Shown: positions 49,597 to 57,975 of the stretch, piece by piece
Layout: the number at the start of each line of letters is the position of its first letter
Numbering within the stretch: position 1 is the first letter of the stretch
Origin: Glaciibacter superstes DSM 21135
Lineage (GTDB): Bacteria; Actinomycetota; Actinomycetes; Actinomycetales; Microbacteriaceae
Direction: 5' to 3'
Assembly (NCBI RefSeq): GCF_000421145.1
Contig: NZ_ATWH01000005.1
Span: 124,001 to 188,000, forward strand
DNA length: 64,000 bases
Position numbers and translations under genes: made by a program
The notes under the pieces: generated by a model
Seen by the model: the letters and a program-made list of their open reading frames with translations, nothing else
Database searches by the model: none
What the model was told of the DNA's origin: nothing

Positions 49597-49930
49597 CGTG
49601 CGCCTGATCGATCTCGAGCCGGTTCGCGGCAGCGAAAACAGCAAGCGCAGACCCGCCGTGATCGTGAGCAATGACCGCGCGAACGAGACTGCCGAGCGAC
49701 TGGGTCGCGGCTTCGTGACGGTGGTGCCCGTGACGAGTAACGTCGCTCGGGTTTTCCCATTCCAAGCGCTGCTCCCTGCGGAGAGAACAGGTATGCGAGT
49801 CGATTCGAAAGCGCAAGCGGAGCAGGTTCGATCGGTGGCGCTGGAACGCGTTGGCCCGGTCGTCGGGCGCGTTCCCCCTGAGCTGATGGCCGCACTCGAT
49901 GACGCGCTGCGGCTGCATCTGGAGCTGTAG
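49583..49930 (+). CDS. mazF: MazF/PemK-family endoribonuclease toxin
   Basis: 115 residues. MRRGDVRLIDLEPVRGSENSKRRPAVIVSND is the classical MazF beginning, followed by VTVVPVTSNVARVFPFQALLPA and SKAQAEQVRSVALERVG. MazF enzymes cleave RNA at short motifs; specificity cannot be read from sequence. ATG 49583 lies in the antitoxin gene in another frame, which couples translation. Confidence 0.9.
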   Translation: MRRGDVRLIDLEPVRGSENSKRRPAVIVSNDRANETAERLGRGFVTVVPVTSNVARVFPFQALLPAERTGMRVDSKAQAEQVRSVALERVGPVVGRVPPELMAALDDALRLHLEL

Positions 49931-50025
49931 TGCGGGTGGTTGTGGTCCCGGCGCGCTTTCATCGCCCGGATGGACCCAGCCGGAGCGGGTAGATTTGAAA
50001 CAGACTTTTTTCGCGAGGAGGCATG

Positions 50026-51525
50026 ATGTCTGAGACCCCTGCTGTGACGAGCACGGAAACCGCCGAAGCCGAACTTCTGGCCCAGGTTCCGAACCAGTTG
50101 TACATCAACGGCGAGTGGGTGCCGGCAGCCGGTGGCCGCACGCTCACGGTGCACGACCCGTCGACGGGCACGGTCATCAAGACGATCGCCGACGCGTCGG
50201 TGACGGATGGCGCTGCCGCACTCGACGCGGCCGTTGCAGCCCAAGAGAGCTGGGCTTCGACTCCGCCGCGAGTGCGCGGGGAGGTGCTGCGCCGCACGTT
50301 CGACCTGCTGCAGGAGCGCAAGCAGGATTTCGCTCTGCTGATGACGCTCGAAATGGGCAAGCCGCTGGCGGAGTCTCTCGGCGAGGTCGCTTACGGGGGC
50401 GAGTTCCTGCGCTGGTTCAGCGAGGAGGCGGTGCGGATCACCGGTCGCTACGGAGTCAACCCGGAGGGCACGGGGCGCATGATCGTGTCGCAGCATCCCG
50501 TCGGTCCGTGCTTCCTGATCACGCCGTGGAACTTTCCGCTGGCGATGGCCACGCGCAAGATCGCGCCGGCGCTCGCCGCCGGGTGCACCGTCGTGATCAA
50601 GCCGGCTGAGTTGACGCCGCTCAGCACCCTGTTGCTGGTGACCCTTCTCGAGGAGGCCGGGTTGCCGGCCGGGGTCGTGAACGTGATCACGACGTCGACG
50701 TCCGGTGAGGTGTCGGCGCCGATCATCGCAGACCCGAGGCTGCGGAAACTCTCATTCACCGGGTCGACGCCGGTCGGCCAGAAGCTCATCGAGCAGTCGG
50801 CGAAGGGGGTGCTGCGCACGTCGATGGAGCTGGGTGGGAACGCGCCGTTCGTCGTCTTCGACGACGCCGACCTCGACAAGGCGGTCGACGGCGCGATTGC
50901 GGCGAAGTTCCGCAACATCGGGCAGGCCTGCACGGCCGCCAACCGGTTCATCGTGCACGAGTCGATCGCCGAGGAGTTCGCCGGCCGCGTCACCGAGCGG
51001 GTGAAGGCGTTCCGCATCGGGCGGGGCACGGAAGACGGGGTCACGATCGGCCCGTTGATCGACGACCGCGCCGTGGCCAAGGCCGACGCCTTAGTTCAGG
51101 ATGCGCTGGGGCGCGGCGCGACGCTGCTCACCGGCGGGTCTGCGCTGGAGCGCGACGGAACCTTCTACGAGCCGACCGTGATAACAGGGGTGAAGCCCGG
51201 CAGCGACATCCTGCGCGAGGAGATCTTCGGACCGGTGCTCTCGATCACCTCGTTCACCGATGAGGACGACGCGGTGCGGATCGCCAATGACACCGAGTAC
51301 GGGCTGGTTGGGTATGTGTACACGCGCGATCTTGCGCGCGGGCAACGGATGATCGAACGCCTGCAGACCGGGATGATGGGGCTGAACCTCGGCGTGATCT
51401 CCAACGCGGCAGCGCCGTTCGGCGGCGTGAAGCAGTCCGGTCTCGGGCGCGAGGGCGGCTTCGAGGGCATCCACGAGTACCTCTCGACCAAGTACACACT
51501 TACCCCGGACCCCTTCGCCGGGTAA
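50026..51525 (+). CDS. gabD: NAD(P)-dependent succinate-semialdehyde dehydrogenase
   Basis: 499 residues, aldehyde dehydrogenase fold. ITPWNFPLAMATRKIAPAL, FTGSTPVGQ, TSMELGGNAPFVVFDDAD (catalytic Glu) and NIGQACTAANRF (catalytic Cys) are closest to succinate-semialdehyde dehydrogenases. It would oxidise succinic semialdehyde, the last C4 product of the HPA meta pathway, to succinate; the gene is within 2.3 kb of the HPA transporter, with the toxin-antitoxin pair between. GAGGAGG lies 4 nt before ATG 50026; ATG 50023 is too close. Confidence 0.88.
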   Translation: MSETPAVTSTETAEAELLAQVPNQLYINGEWVPAAGGRTLTVHDPSTGTVIKTIADASVTDGAAALDAAVAAQESWASTPPRVRGEVLRRTFDLLQERKQDFALLMTLEMGKPLAESLGEVAYGGEFLRWFSEEAVRITGRYGVNPEGTGRMIVSQHPVGPCFLITPWNFPLAMATRKIAPALAAGCTVVIKPAELTPLSTLLLVTLLEEAGLPAGVVNVITTSTSGEVSAPIIADPRLRKLSFTGSTPVGQKLIEQSAKGVLRTSMELGGNAPFVVFDDADLDKAVDGAIAAKFRNIGQACTAANRFIVHESIAEEFAGRVTERVKAFRIGRGTEDGVTIGPLIDDRAVAKADALVQDALGRGATLLTGGSALERDGTFYEPTVITGVKPGSDILREEIFGPVLSITSFTDEDDAVRIANDTEYGLVGYVYTRDLARGQRMIERLQTGMMGLNLGVISNAAAPFGGVKQSGLGREGGFEGIHEYLSTKYTLTPDPFAG

Positions 51526-51567
51526 GCCCGGCGTCCTGACCAAGACTGCTCACCACCAGCCCTTCTC

Positions 51568-51666
51568 GGTGGCTAGTTCAGGAGATCCGGTTACCACGGT
51601 GCGTCAGGACCGCGGACCAGTCCGGCGCGGGAGTCGCCGTCTGCGGCTTCTCCTGAGTTAGCCACG
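51568..51666. repeat. family A dispersed palindromic repeat, copy 4
   Basis: About 98 bp with ends GGTGGCTAGTTCAGGAGAT and TTCTCCTGAGTTAGCCAC. Intergenic, between gabD and the methyltransferase gene. Confidence 0.9.
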
Positions 51667-51738
51667 CGTGCGAGTCGAGAGTGGCGCTGAACCGGTCAGG
51701 ACGGGCAACGTGGCCAGACGGGCAACGCGACCGGTCGG

Positions 51739-51744
51739 TAGGAT
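51739..51744 (+). promoter_or_regulatory. -10 box of a probable leaderless promoter
   Basis: TAGGAT, 6 nt before GTG 51751. Confidence 0.55.
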
Positions 51745-51750
51745 TCACGG

Positions 51751-52554
51751 GTGCCCGTCATCCCCATCACCGACCTCAGCGACCCGCGTCTGGCGGACTA
51801 CTCGCACCTGACGGACGTCGCGCTGAAGAAGGCGCGTGGCACCGAGCACGGTCTCTACCTTGCGGAGTCGGCGCTGGTGCTGGAGCGCGCGCTCGCCGCC
51901 GGCCACCGGCCGCGGTCGGTGCTCGCCCTGGGCGGCACCGTCGACGAGGCGGTGGCGCAGGTTGGCGACGACGTGCCGGTTTTCTCGGGGCCGGGCGAAC
52001 TCCTCGCGGAGCTGACCGGGTACATCCTGCATCGTGGGCTCATCGCCTCGATGAACCGCCCCGCCCTGCCTGACCCCGACGAGCTCCTTGCCGCCGCGCG
52101 GCGTATCGTGATTCTCGAGAATGTGGCAGACCCGACCAATGTGGGCGCCATCTTTCGCTCGGCAGGCGCGATCGGCGCCGACGCGATCCTGGTCACGCCG
52201 CGGTGCTCAGATCCGTTCTACCGACGGGCGATCCGGGTGTCGATGGGCACGGTGCTGCAGGTGCCGTGGACCAGAGTCGACGAGTGGACGTCGACTCGGG
52301 AGCTGCTGACCAGGCGCGGGTTCCACGTGGCGGCATTGGCCTTGACGACTGATGCCGTGAGCCTCCGCGACTTCGACGGCGCGTCCCATGAACGGCTGGC
52401 CCTGGTGCTCGGCGCCGAGGGTTCTGGGCTCACTGATGAAGCGCTTGCGGCTTCGGACACCGTGGTGCAGATTCCGATGAAGCACGGCATCGACTCGCTC
52501 AACGTTGCCGCAGCCAGTGCCGTGGCGATGTGGGCTCTCTCCGGCTCTCGCTGA
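51751..52554 (+). CDS. TrmH/SpoU-family RNA methyltransferase
   Basis: 267 residues. A substrate-binding N-terminal domain (about 1-100) precedes the knotted SPOUT domain with its three motifs: ILENVADPTNVGAIFRSA (Asn and Arg), LALVLGAEGSGL, and IPMKHGIDSLNVAAASAVAMW. It should use S-adenosylmethionine to 2'-O-methylate a ribose in rRNA or tRNA; the target is not predictable. The TAGGAT box 6 nt before the GTG supports the start. Confidence 0.92.
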   Translation: MPVIPITDLSDPRLADYSHLTDVALKKARGTEHGLYLAESALVLERALAAGHRPRSVLALGGTVDEAVAQVGDDVPVFSGPGELLAELTGYILHRGLIASMNRPALPDPDELLAAARRIVILENVADPTNVGAIFRSAGAIGADAILVTPRCSDPFYRRAIRVSMGTVLQVPWTRVDEWTSTRELLTRRGFHVAALALTTDAVSLRDFDGASHERLALVLGAEGSGLTDEALAASDTVVQIPMKHGIDSLNVAAASAVAMWALSGSR

Positions 52555-52560
52555 TCGACG

Positions 52561-52627
52561 CGCCGCGCGCCAGTTACGCGCGCATGCGCCACGCGCGCAT
52601 GGCGCATGCGCGCGCAGATGGCGCGTG
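52561..52627. repeat. family C palindromic repeat, copy 1
   Basis: 67 bp made of CGCG- and GCGCATG-rich dyads, only 7 bp after the methyltransferase stop. Its reverse complement matches 57976-58042 at 63 of 67 positions by eye. The centre can fold as CATGCGCCA / TGGCGCATG. Confidence 0.88.
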
Positions 52628-52644
52628 GCGGGCAGGCGCCTGGC

Positions 52645-53220
52645 TCAGCGGAGACCGGCGAGGAAGATGTCGAGCAACCGCGCAACGTCGTCCTGCGAAC
52701 TGCCGTTCTTGTCCGTCGCCCAGGCGAGGGAGTTCGCAATGGTGAGCAGATCGTCGGCCGTGACGTCCTGCCGCACCGCGCCGGCATCCTGAGCTCGTGC
52801 CAACAGGCCAGAAGTCGATTTTCCCAGTAGCGAACACCGAGGGGCGAGCGGTGACTGGTCGTCACTGAACGCTTTCGCCACCGAGTCTGGCAAGCCGCCG
52901 TACACACCCATGTGGTGGGAGATCTCGATCAGCCAGGAGCGAAGCGCGCGTCCGGCATCCGTCGCCGTCATCAGATCGTCTGAGGTGCGAGCCAACCCAC
53001 GCCAGCTCTCGTCGAGAGCGGCGGCGAGCAGGCACTCGCGGTTGGGGAAATGCCGGTACAGCGTGCCGGGGCCGACGCCGGCCTGGCAGGCGATGTCATC
53101 GAGGGATGCTTGGATTCCCGACTGGGTGAACACCTCTAACGCGACCTCGAGGATGCGGTCGTAGTTGCGCTGGGCATCCGCGCGCAGTGGTCGCTTCGCA
53201 AGCGAAACATCACTGTTCAT
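52645..53220 (-). CDS. TetR/AcrR-family repressor
   Basis: 191 residues. N-terminal helix-turn-helix: ILEVALEVFTQSGIQASLDDIACQAGVGPGTLYRHFPNRECLLAA. The C-terminal helical domain (about 75-191) binds ligand. ATG 53220 is chosen because AAGGAG lies 6-11 nt upstream. It diverges from the multidrug-type MFS gene; two matching dyads in the 102-bp gap are its probable operators. Confidence 0.92.
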   Translation of the reverse strand: MNSDVSLAKRPLRADAQRNYDRILEVALEVFTQSGIQASLDDIACQAGVGPGTLYRHFPNRECLLAAALDESWRGLARTSDDLMTATDAGRALRSWLIEISHHMGVYGGLPDSVAKAFSDDQSPLAPRCSLLGKSTSGLLARAQDAGAVRQDVTADDLLTIANSLAWATDKNGSSQDDVARLLDIFLAGLR

Positions 53221-53230
53221 GTCCAACTCC

Positions 53231-53260
53231 TTGACAAAGCGGAGACACTCTCCGTATATT
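53231..53260 (+). promoter_or_regulatory. strong promoter of the MFS gene
   Basis: TTGACA (53231-53236) and TATATT (53255-53260) with 18 bp between form a near-consensus vegetative promoter. A TetR-type operator fills the spacer. Confidence 0.7.
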
Positions 53261-53283
53261 CACTGAAGCGGAGATGTTCTCCA
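53240..53283. promoter_or_regulatory. paired TetR operators
   Basis: Site 1 CGGAGAcacTCTCCG (53240-53254) and site 2 CGGAGAtgtTCTCCA (53269-53283) share the CGGAGA-N3-TCTCC dyad. Their starts are 29 bp apart, close to three helical turns. Site 1 lies between the -35 and -10 boxes of the MFS promoter. Confidence 0.8.
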
Positions 53284-53322
53284 CATATGTCATCGTATGC
53301 CGAATAGAAGCGGAATTCCAGC

Positions 53323-54810
53323 ATGACCACGTCAGCACCCCCACGAACGAGCGCGGCTCCGGTCGTTCCTGCACCCTCACCACACTCCGGACGTCGCTGG
53401 ATGCTCGGCCTTGTCGTCGTCTTCGTCACCCAACTCATGCTCGTCATCGACGGCAGCATCGTGAACGTCGCGCTCCCGGCCATCCAGGCCCAACTCGGAT
53501 TCACGCCCACCTCCCTCTCCTGGGTGGTCACCGCATACGCCCTCGCGTTTGCGGGCCTCATCCTGCTCAGCGGCCGCATCGGATCGATGATCGGCACCAG
53601 GCTCGCCCTCGTGATCGGCACCCTGGTGTTCATCGTCGCGTCGGCGCTCGGTGGCTTCGCGCCGACGGCCGAACTGCTCATCGTCGCCCGCGTGCTGCAG
53701 GGCATCGGCGCGGCGATCGCTGCGCCGAGCACACTCGTTCTGCTGATGAAGAACACCACGCCTGGTCCCCAGCGCTCCCGGGCAATGGCGATGTTCGTGA
53801 TCGCGGCGGGCAGCGGGGGAGCGATCGGGCTGGTGCTCGGCGGCATCCTCACCACCACCCTCGGCTGGGAATGGGTGATGTTCGTCAACATCCCGGTCGG
53901 GCTGCTCATCGTCGCCGGTGCATACGCGTTCCTCGACGAGACCGATCGACTGCCGGCCAGGCTTGACTTCGGCGGCGCAGCGGCGTCCACCATCGCGATG
54001 GTGGCACTCATCTTCGGCTTCACCACGGCGGCAAGCGATGGCTGGACGCATCCGCTCGTCGTCGCCTCATTCGTCGTCGCCCTGTTCGCGCTGGGCGCGC
54101 TGATGATCGTCGAGCGCCGTCACCTGGCTCCGGTTGTGCCGCTCACCCTGTTCTCGACCGCGCGGCGAGCTGCCCCGTTCGCGGCCATGATGATGGTGCC
54201 GGCCGGGATGTTCGCGTTCTTCTACTTCGTGAACCTGTTCACCCAGAATGTGCTGCACTTCGACCCGCTCGGCACCGGGCTGGCGCTGCTTCCGTTCGTC
54301 GGCGCGATGCTGGTGACGAACCAGTTCTCGCCGGCGCTGCTACCGCGACTGGGGGAGAAGACGTTCCTCATCGTCGGGTTGAGCGCGCTGATGGTCGGAC
54401 TCCTATGGCTCGGACAGTTGAATGCCGAAAGCACCTTCCTCAGCGGCATCCTGGCACCGACGCTCATCATGGGGTTCGGCGCGGGGCTCACGTTCGCGCC
54501 GCTGACGTCGATCATCCTCGACCAGGCGCCGGCGGATGACCTGAGCTCGGCTTCGAGCCTGCTCCAGGCCGCCCAGCAGCTGGGCGGTTCGATCGGGGTG
54601 GCCGTGCTCACGACGGTGTTCGTGTCGGTGTCAGCCGCGAGTGGCGCTGCGACCGGAACCGCCACGGCGCTGCTGTTCGGCGCCGGATTCGCGGCGGTGG
54701 CACTGCTGCTGGTGTCGATCTGGGCGCGGCGCATCCCGATGGTGCCGCTGGTCTCCGGCGTCGACGGTGGTTCTGCTCCGGCGCCAGCCGCCGTAACGAT
54801 CGGTTCGTAG
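53323..54810 (+). CDS. MFS drug:H+ antiporter, DHA2 (EmrB/QacA) type
   Basis: 495 residues with 14 predicted membrane helices. Family marks: LMLVIDGSIVNVALPAIQAQLGF in helix 1, GRIGSMIGTRLALVIG after helix 2, RVLQGIGAAIAAPSTLVLL in helix 4 and GGAIGLVLGGILTTTLGWEWVMFVNIPVG (motif C). It should export toxic compounds under control of the divergent TetR repressor. The start ATG 53323 is 63 bp after the -10 box; no striking ribosome-binding site is seen. Confidence 0.93.
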   Translation: MTTSAPPRTSAAPVVPAPSPHSGRRWMLGLVVVFVTQLMLVIDGSIVNVALPAIQAQLGFTPTSLSWVVTAYALAFAGLILLSGRIGSMIGTRLALVIGTLVFIVASALGGFAPTAELLIVARVLQGIGAAIAAPSTLVLLMKNTTPGPQRSRAMAMFVIAAGSGGAIGLVLGGILTTTLGWEWVMFVNIPVGLLIVAGAYAFLDETDRLPARLDFGGAAASTIAMVALIFGFTTAASDGWTHPLVVASFVVALFALGALMIVERRHLAPVVPLTLFSTARRAAPFAAMMMVPAGMFAFFYFVNLFTQNVLHFDPLGTGLALLPFVGAMLVTNQFSPALLPRLGEKTFLIVGLSALMVGLLWLGQLNAESTFLSGILAPTLIMGFGAGLTFAPLTSIILDQAPADDLSSASSLLQAAQQLGGSIGVAVLTTVFVSVSAASGAATGTATALLFGAGFAAVALLLVSIWARRIPMVPLVSGVDGGSAPAPAAVTIGS

Positions 54811-54821
54811 TCCGCGGCGGA

Positions 54822-54916
54822 TGCACAGCTCCTGCTGGATGTCGTGGCGGTCGGCTGGAGGCCCGGAACGGCCGGGCGCCGTCGTGGCTGTGGCCGCTTC
54901 TGCAGGAGTTGCGCAC
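54822..54916. repeat. family B palindromic repeat, copy 2
   Basis: Bounded by TGCACAGCTCCTGC and TGCAGGAGTTGCGCAC in inverse orientation, matching the ends of the element at 31673. Family A copy 5 starts 9 bp later. Confidence 0.65.
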
Positions 54917-54924
54917 GGCGAGAG

Positions 54925-55023
54925 TGTGGCTAAATCAGGAGATTCGGTTCGGCATCCGTTGGCCGTCGCACTGGTTTGCGGACGCCGTGGCTGGCCGGTC
55001 CGGGATCTCCTGAGTTGGCCACC
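54925..55023. repeat. family A dispersed palindromic repeat, copy 5
   Basis: 99 bp with ends GTGGCTAAATCAGGAGAT and ATCTCCTGAGTTGGCCACC. Interior is similar to copy 3. Intergenic, between the MFS and thiolase genes. Confidence 0.9.
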
Positions 55024-55089
55024 ATCGGCCGGGGTGTGGACAGCGGCCGGCAGCAGAAGCACGAAGGCGCACCAGCGGCAACCGGAGCC

Positions 55090-55095
55090 TAGGCT
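55090..55095 (+). promoter_or_regulatory. -10 box of a possible leaderless promoter (thiolase)
   Basis: TAGGCT, 6 nt before ATG 55102. The GGAGGC spacer could also be a very close ribosome-binding site. Confidence 0.4.
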
Positions 55096-55101
55096 GGAGG
55101 C

Positions 55102-56286
55102 ATGAGCAATGATGCCGTGATCGTTGATGTTGTCCGCACTCCGTCTGGGCGGGGAAAGCCGGGCGGAGCCCTCTCCGGCGTGCACCCTGCCGACCTCCTG
55201 GCCGGTGTGCTCGGCGAACTCGTCAGCCGCAACGGCCTCGACCCGGCACAGGTCGACGACGTGATCGGCGGATGCGTCAGCCAGGTCGGCGAGCAGACCT
55301 TCAACATCACCCGTACCGCGCTGCTTGGTGCCGGCTTCCCCGATTCCGTTCCAGGCACCACGATCGACCGGCAGTGCGGATCCAGCCAGCAGGCCGCCAC
55401 CTTCGCGGCCCAGGGCGTGATCGCCGGCAGCTACGACATCGCCATCGCCTGCGGAGTCGAATCGATGAGCCGCGTGCCGCTCGGCTCCTCCCTCGGCGGG
55501 CAGGACCCGTACGGCACCCTCCTGCACGAGCGTTACCCAGACGGACTGGTCAGCCAGGGTGTCTCCGCCGAACTCATCAATGCCGAGTGGGGATTCACCC
55601 GTGACGACCTCGATGAATTCGCGGCAGGGTCGCATCAACGAGCAGCAGAAGCCGCCGAGCGCGGCGACTTCGGCCGCGAAATGGTCCCCGTCATCGCCCC
55701 AGACGGCTCCGTCATCAGCGCAGACGAAACCATCCGCGCCGGCACTACCGCAGGCGGCCTCGCCGTCCTGAAGCCCGCTTTTCACTCCGAGAAGCTCGCC
55801 GCGCGCTTCCCCGAACTCGACTGGCACATCACCGCCGGCAATTCCTCGCCGCTCACCGACGGCGCCTCCGCCGCCCTGATCATGAGCGCAGAGCGCGCAG
55901 CCCAACTCGGCCTGACACCGCGCGCCCGGTTCCACAGTTTTGCGGTCACCGGAAGCGACCCGATGCTCATGCTCACCGGCGTGATCCCCGCAACGCGTCG
56001 CGTCCTGGACCGGGCCGGTCTCGGCATCGGCGATCTCGACGCCTATGAGGTGAACGAGGCCTTCGCCTGTGTGCCGCTCGCCTGGCTGCGCGAGCTCGAC
56101 GCCGATCCCGCCAAGCTCAATCCGCGCGGCGGCGCCATCGCCCTCGGCCACGCGCTCGGCTCGAGCGGCACGCGCCTGCTCGGCACGCTGCTGAACGAAC
56201 TCGAAGCAGGTGGCGGCCGCTTCGGTCTGCAGGCCATGTGCGAGGGCGGCGGCATGGCCAACGCCACGATCATTGAGAGGCTCTGA
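55102..56286 (+). CDS. thiolase family acetyl-CoA acyltransferase
   Basis: 394 residues. Cleaves 3-ketoacyl-CoA with CoA, or condenses acetyl-CoA. Nucleophile Cys92 (DRQCGSSQQ), His350 (GGAIALGHALGSSG) and acid-base Cys380 (MCEGGGMA) are all present. The N-terminal segment VDVVRTPSGRGKPGGALSGVHPADLLAGVL is close to steroid- and acyl-chain-degrading actinobacterial thiolases. It is followed at once by a 3-hydroxyacyl-CoA dehydrogenase-like SDR gene with a one-base overlap, so together they can do the last two beta-oxidation steps. Confidence 0.93.
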   Translation: MSNDAVIVDVVRTPSGRGKPGGALSGVHPADLLAGVLGELVSRNGLDPAQVDDVIGGCVSQVGEQTFNITRTALLGAGFPDSVPGTTIDRQCGSSQQAATFAAQGVIAGSYDIAIACGVESMSRVPLGSSLGGQDPYGTLLHERYPDGLVSQGVSAELINAEWGFTRDDLDEFAAGSHQRAAEAAERGDFGREMVPVIAPDGSVISADETIRAGTTAGGLAVLKPAFHSEKLAARFPELDWHITAGNSSPLTDGASAALIMSAERAAQLGLTPRARFHSFAVTGSDPMLMLTGVIPATRRVLDRAGLGIGDLDAYEVNEAFACVPLAWLRELDADPAKLNPRGGAIALGHALGSSGTRLLGTLLNELEAGGGRFGLQAMCEGGGMANATIIERL

Positions 56287-57053
56287 TGCTGATACACGGA
56301 TCCTCCGCGCTGGTGACCGGGGCCGCGTCCGGCCTCGGGTTGGCCACGGCAACCGCCCTGCACGACGCCGGGGCCGCGGTCGTGCTGCTCGACCTGCCGG
56401 GCACGCCCGGCGACGATATCGTCGCCGCGCTCGGAGAGCGTGCGCACTTCACGCCGGGTGACGTCACTCACGCCGGCGATGTTCAGGCGGCTGTCGACGC
56501 CGCGGTTGCCGTCGGTCCGCTGCGGATCGTCGTCAACTGCGCTGGCATCGCGCCGGGTGCGCGCACCGTTGGGCGCGACGGACCCCAGCCGCTCGAGGAC
56601 TTCCAGAGGGTGATCAACATCAACCTGGTCGGGAGCTACAACGTGATCCGGCTCGCCGCCGCGGCCATGCAGCAGACCGAGCCGGTGGGGGCGACCCCGG
56701 AGCGCGGCGTCATCGTCAACACCGCGTCGGTCGCGGCCTTCGACGGCCAGATCGGGCAGGCGGCGTACTCTGCATCGAAGGGGGCAATTGCAGCGATGAC
56801 CCTGCCGCTGGCCCGGGAGTTCGCGCAGACGCTGATACGCGTGATGACCATCGCACCCGGAACCTTCGACACGCCGATGCTCCGCGCCCTTCCGCAGGAG
56901 ACGCGCGATTCCCTCGGGGCGCAGGTGCCGCATCCGTCTCGCCTCGGAGACCCCGCCGAGTTCGCCGCGCTCGTTCGCCATATCGTGGAGAACCCGATGC
57001 TGAACGGCGAGACGATCCGCCTCGACGGCGCGATCAGGATGCAACCCCGCTAA
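56286..57053 (+). CDS. SDR, 3-hydroxyacyl-CoA dehydrogenase type 2-like
   Basis: 255 residues. Short-chain dehydrogenase with VTGAASGLG (10-18), DLPG after beta-2 (NAD preference), VNCAGIAPG, and the YSASK active site with Tyr161 and Lys165. The IAPGTFDTPML and FAALVRHIVENPMLNGETIRLDGAIRM segments are characteristic of HSD10-like 3-hydroxyacyl-CoA dehydrogenases. ATG 56286 shares its A with the thiolase stop, so the two are co-translated. Confidence 0.93.
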   Translation: MLIHGSSALVTGAASGLGLATATALHDAGAAVVLLDLPGTPGDDIVAALGERAHFTPGDVTHAGDVQAAVDAAVAVGPLRIVVNCAGIAPGARTVGRDGPQPLEDFQRVININLVGSYNVIRLAAAAMQQTEPVGATPERGVIVNTASVAAFDGQIGQAAYSASKGAIAAMTLPLAREFAQTLIRVMTIAPGTFDTPMLRALPQETRDSLGAQVPHPSRLGDPAEFAALVRHIVENPMLNGETIRLDGAIRMQPR

Positions 57054-57148
57054 TCCGAACCGTCGCAGCAGGAGCACCACAACCCGTCGACGGAGGAGGA
57101 CACCGCGTCTGGTGGCGCAGCGGAGGAGTAACGCGACACCCCTTGCCA

Positions 57149-57164
57149 CCCCGATGCATCGGGG
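57149..57164. promoter_or_regulatory. 16-bp perfect palindrome before a small gene
   Basis: CCCCGATGCATCGGGG, ending 14 bp before ATG 57179. It could be an operator or a short RNA hairpin at the 5' end of the transcript. Confidence 0.6.
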
Positions 57165-57178
57165 TAAGAGTGGAAGCC

Positions 57179-57523
57179 ATGAAGAGACTTTCGTACGCAG
57201 GCGAATCCTTCCTGACAGCGGATGCCGTGGCCGACGAGGTAGTGCGGTTGGTGGCTGCGCTCGGGGGCGGGCACGGCCCCGAGGCGCTGGAGATTCCGGC
57301 GGTCACGCCGGGCGGCGGCACCGTGCTGGTGCAGCTGGTGGTCGGGCCTGCCAGTCAACTCGTCAGCGTGCCGGAGCAGGAGACGCTCGACGAGCCAGAG
57401 ACCACGGATGTCGTGTCGCGGCTGCGCGAACGCGTCACAGTACTGAGGTCGGCGCGCGCCGTGCCCGTCCCGCGCGCCTGGACGTCTGACGCTTTAGGAT
57501 GGGATGACCTGGACCAAGGCTGA
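57179..57523 (+). CDS. small conserved protein, unknown function
   Basis: 114 residues. MKRLSYAGESFLTADAVADEVVRLVAALG, then a beta-rich TPGGGTVLVQLVVGPASQLVSV segment and an acidic-then-basic tail. No membrane segment. I do not recognise a named family, though the composition and codon use are those of a real gene. ATG 57179 is chosen as it follows TAAGAG and a GGAAG-like site; the 12-residue extension to 57143 would cross the palindrome. Confidence 0.6.
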   Translation: MKRLSYAGESFLTADAVADEVVRLVAALGGGHGPEALEIPAVTPGGGTVLVQLVVGPASQLVSVPEQETLDEPETTDVVSRLRERVTVLRSARAVPVPRAWTSDALGWDDLDQG

Positions 57524-57553
57524 AACGGTCGTTTGAAGAAGAATCGGGAGACG

Positions 57554-57862
57554 ATGGGAAAACTCATCTACGGTTCCGCCGGCACAGAGATCGAGTTCGA
57601 CGATCGGCTGCTCGCGCACCTCAAGGTTGCGATCGTGGCAAAGCTGCGGCGCGACGAGAAGTTCCTGCTCTCGTGGTCGACCGGTTCAGAGAACGGCGGC
57701 GGACACGAATCGCTGTGGATGCATCCCGCCATTCCCTTGCAGTTCATCTTCCTCGGCAGCAAGCAGCCGACACTCAACAGGGCCTGGATCGAGGAGCTGA
57801 TGATCTCTGCCAACAGCACCGGCGGTCTGCACGTGCTGCCGGAACCCGAAGAACCGCACTAG
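57554..57862 (+). CDS. small conserved protein, DUF7882-like
   Basis: 102 residues. MGKLIYGSAGTEIEFDDRLLAHLKVAIVAKLRRDEKFLLSW is the beginning typical of a small family abundant in Microbacteriaceae and often mislabelled ATP-dependent DNA ligase; no ligase motif is present. ATG 57554 follows a GGGAG site and is preferred over the TTG at 57533. Function unknown. Confidence 0.82.
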   Translation: MGKLIYGSAGTEIEFDDRLLAHLKVAIVAKLRRDEKFLLSWSTGSENGGGHESLWMHPAIPLQFIFLGSKQPTLNRAWIEELMISANSTGGLHVLPEPEEPH

Positions 57863-57975
57863 CGCACCCCCGTGCTTCCCCTGCCCGGGGTCGCATCGCC
57901 CGGGGGTCGCCTTCCCCGAAGACACATCTCGCCCCGGAGACGCATCCCGCTGTCCGCCCAGGCTGCCTGCGTGTG

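Noticed and set aside
57554..57862. Annotation as ATP-dependent DNA ligase
   Set aside because: At 102 residues, with no KxDG or other ligase motif, the small family is only named so by error.
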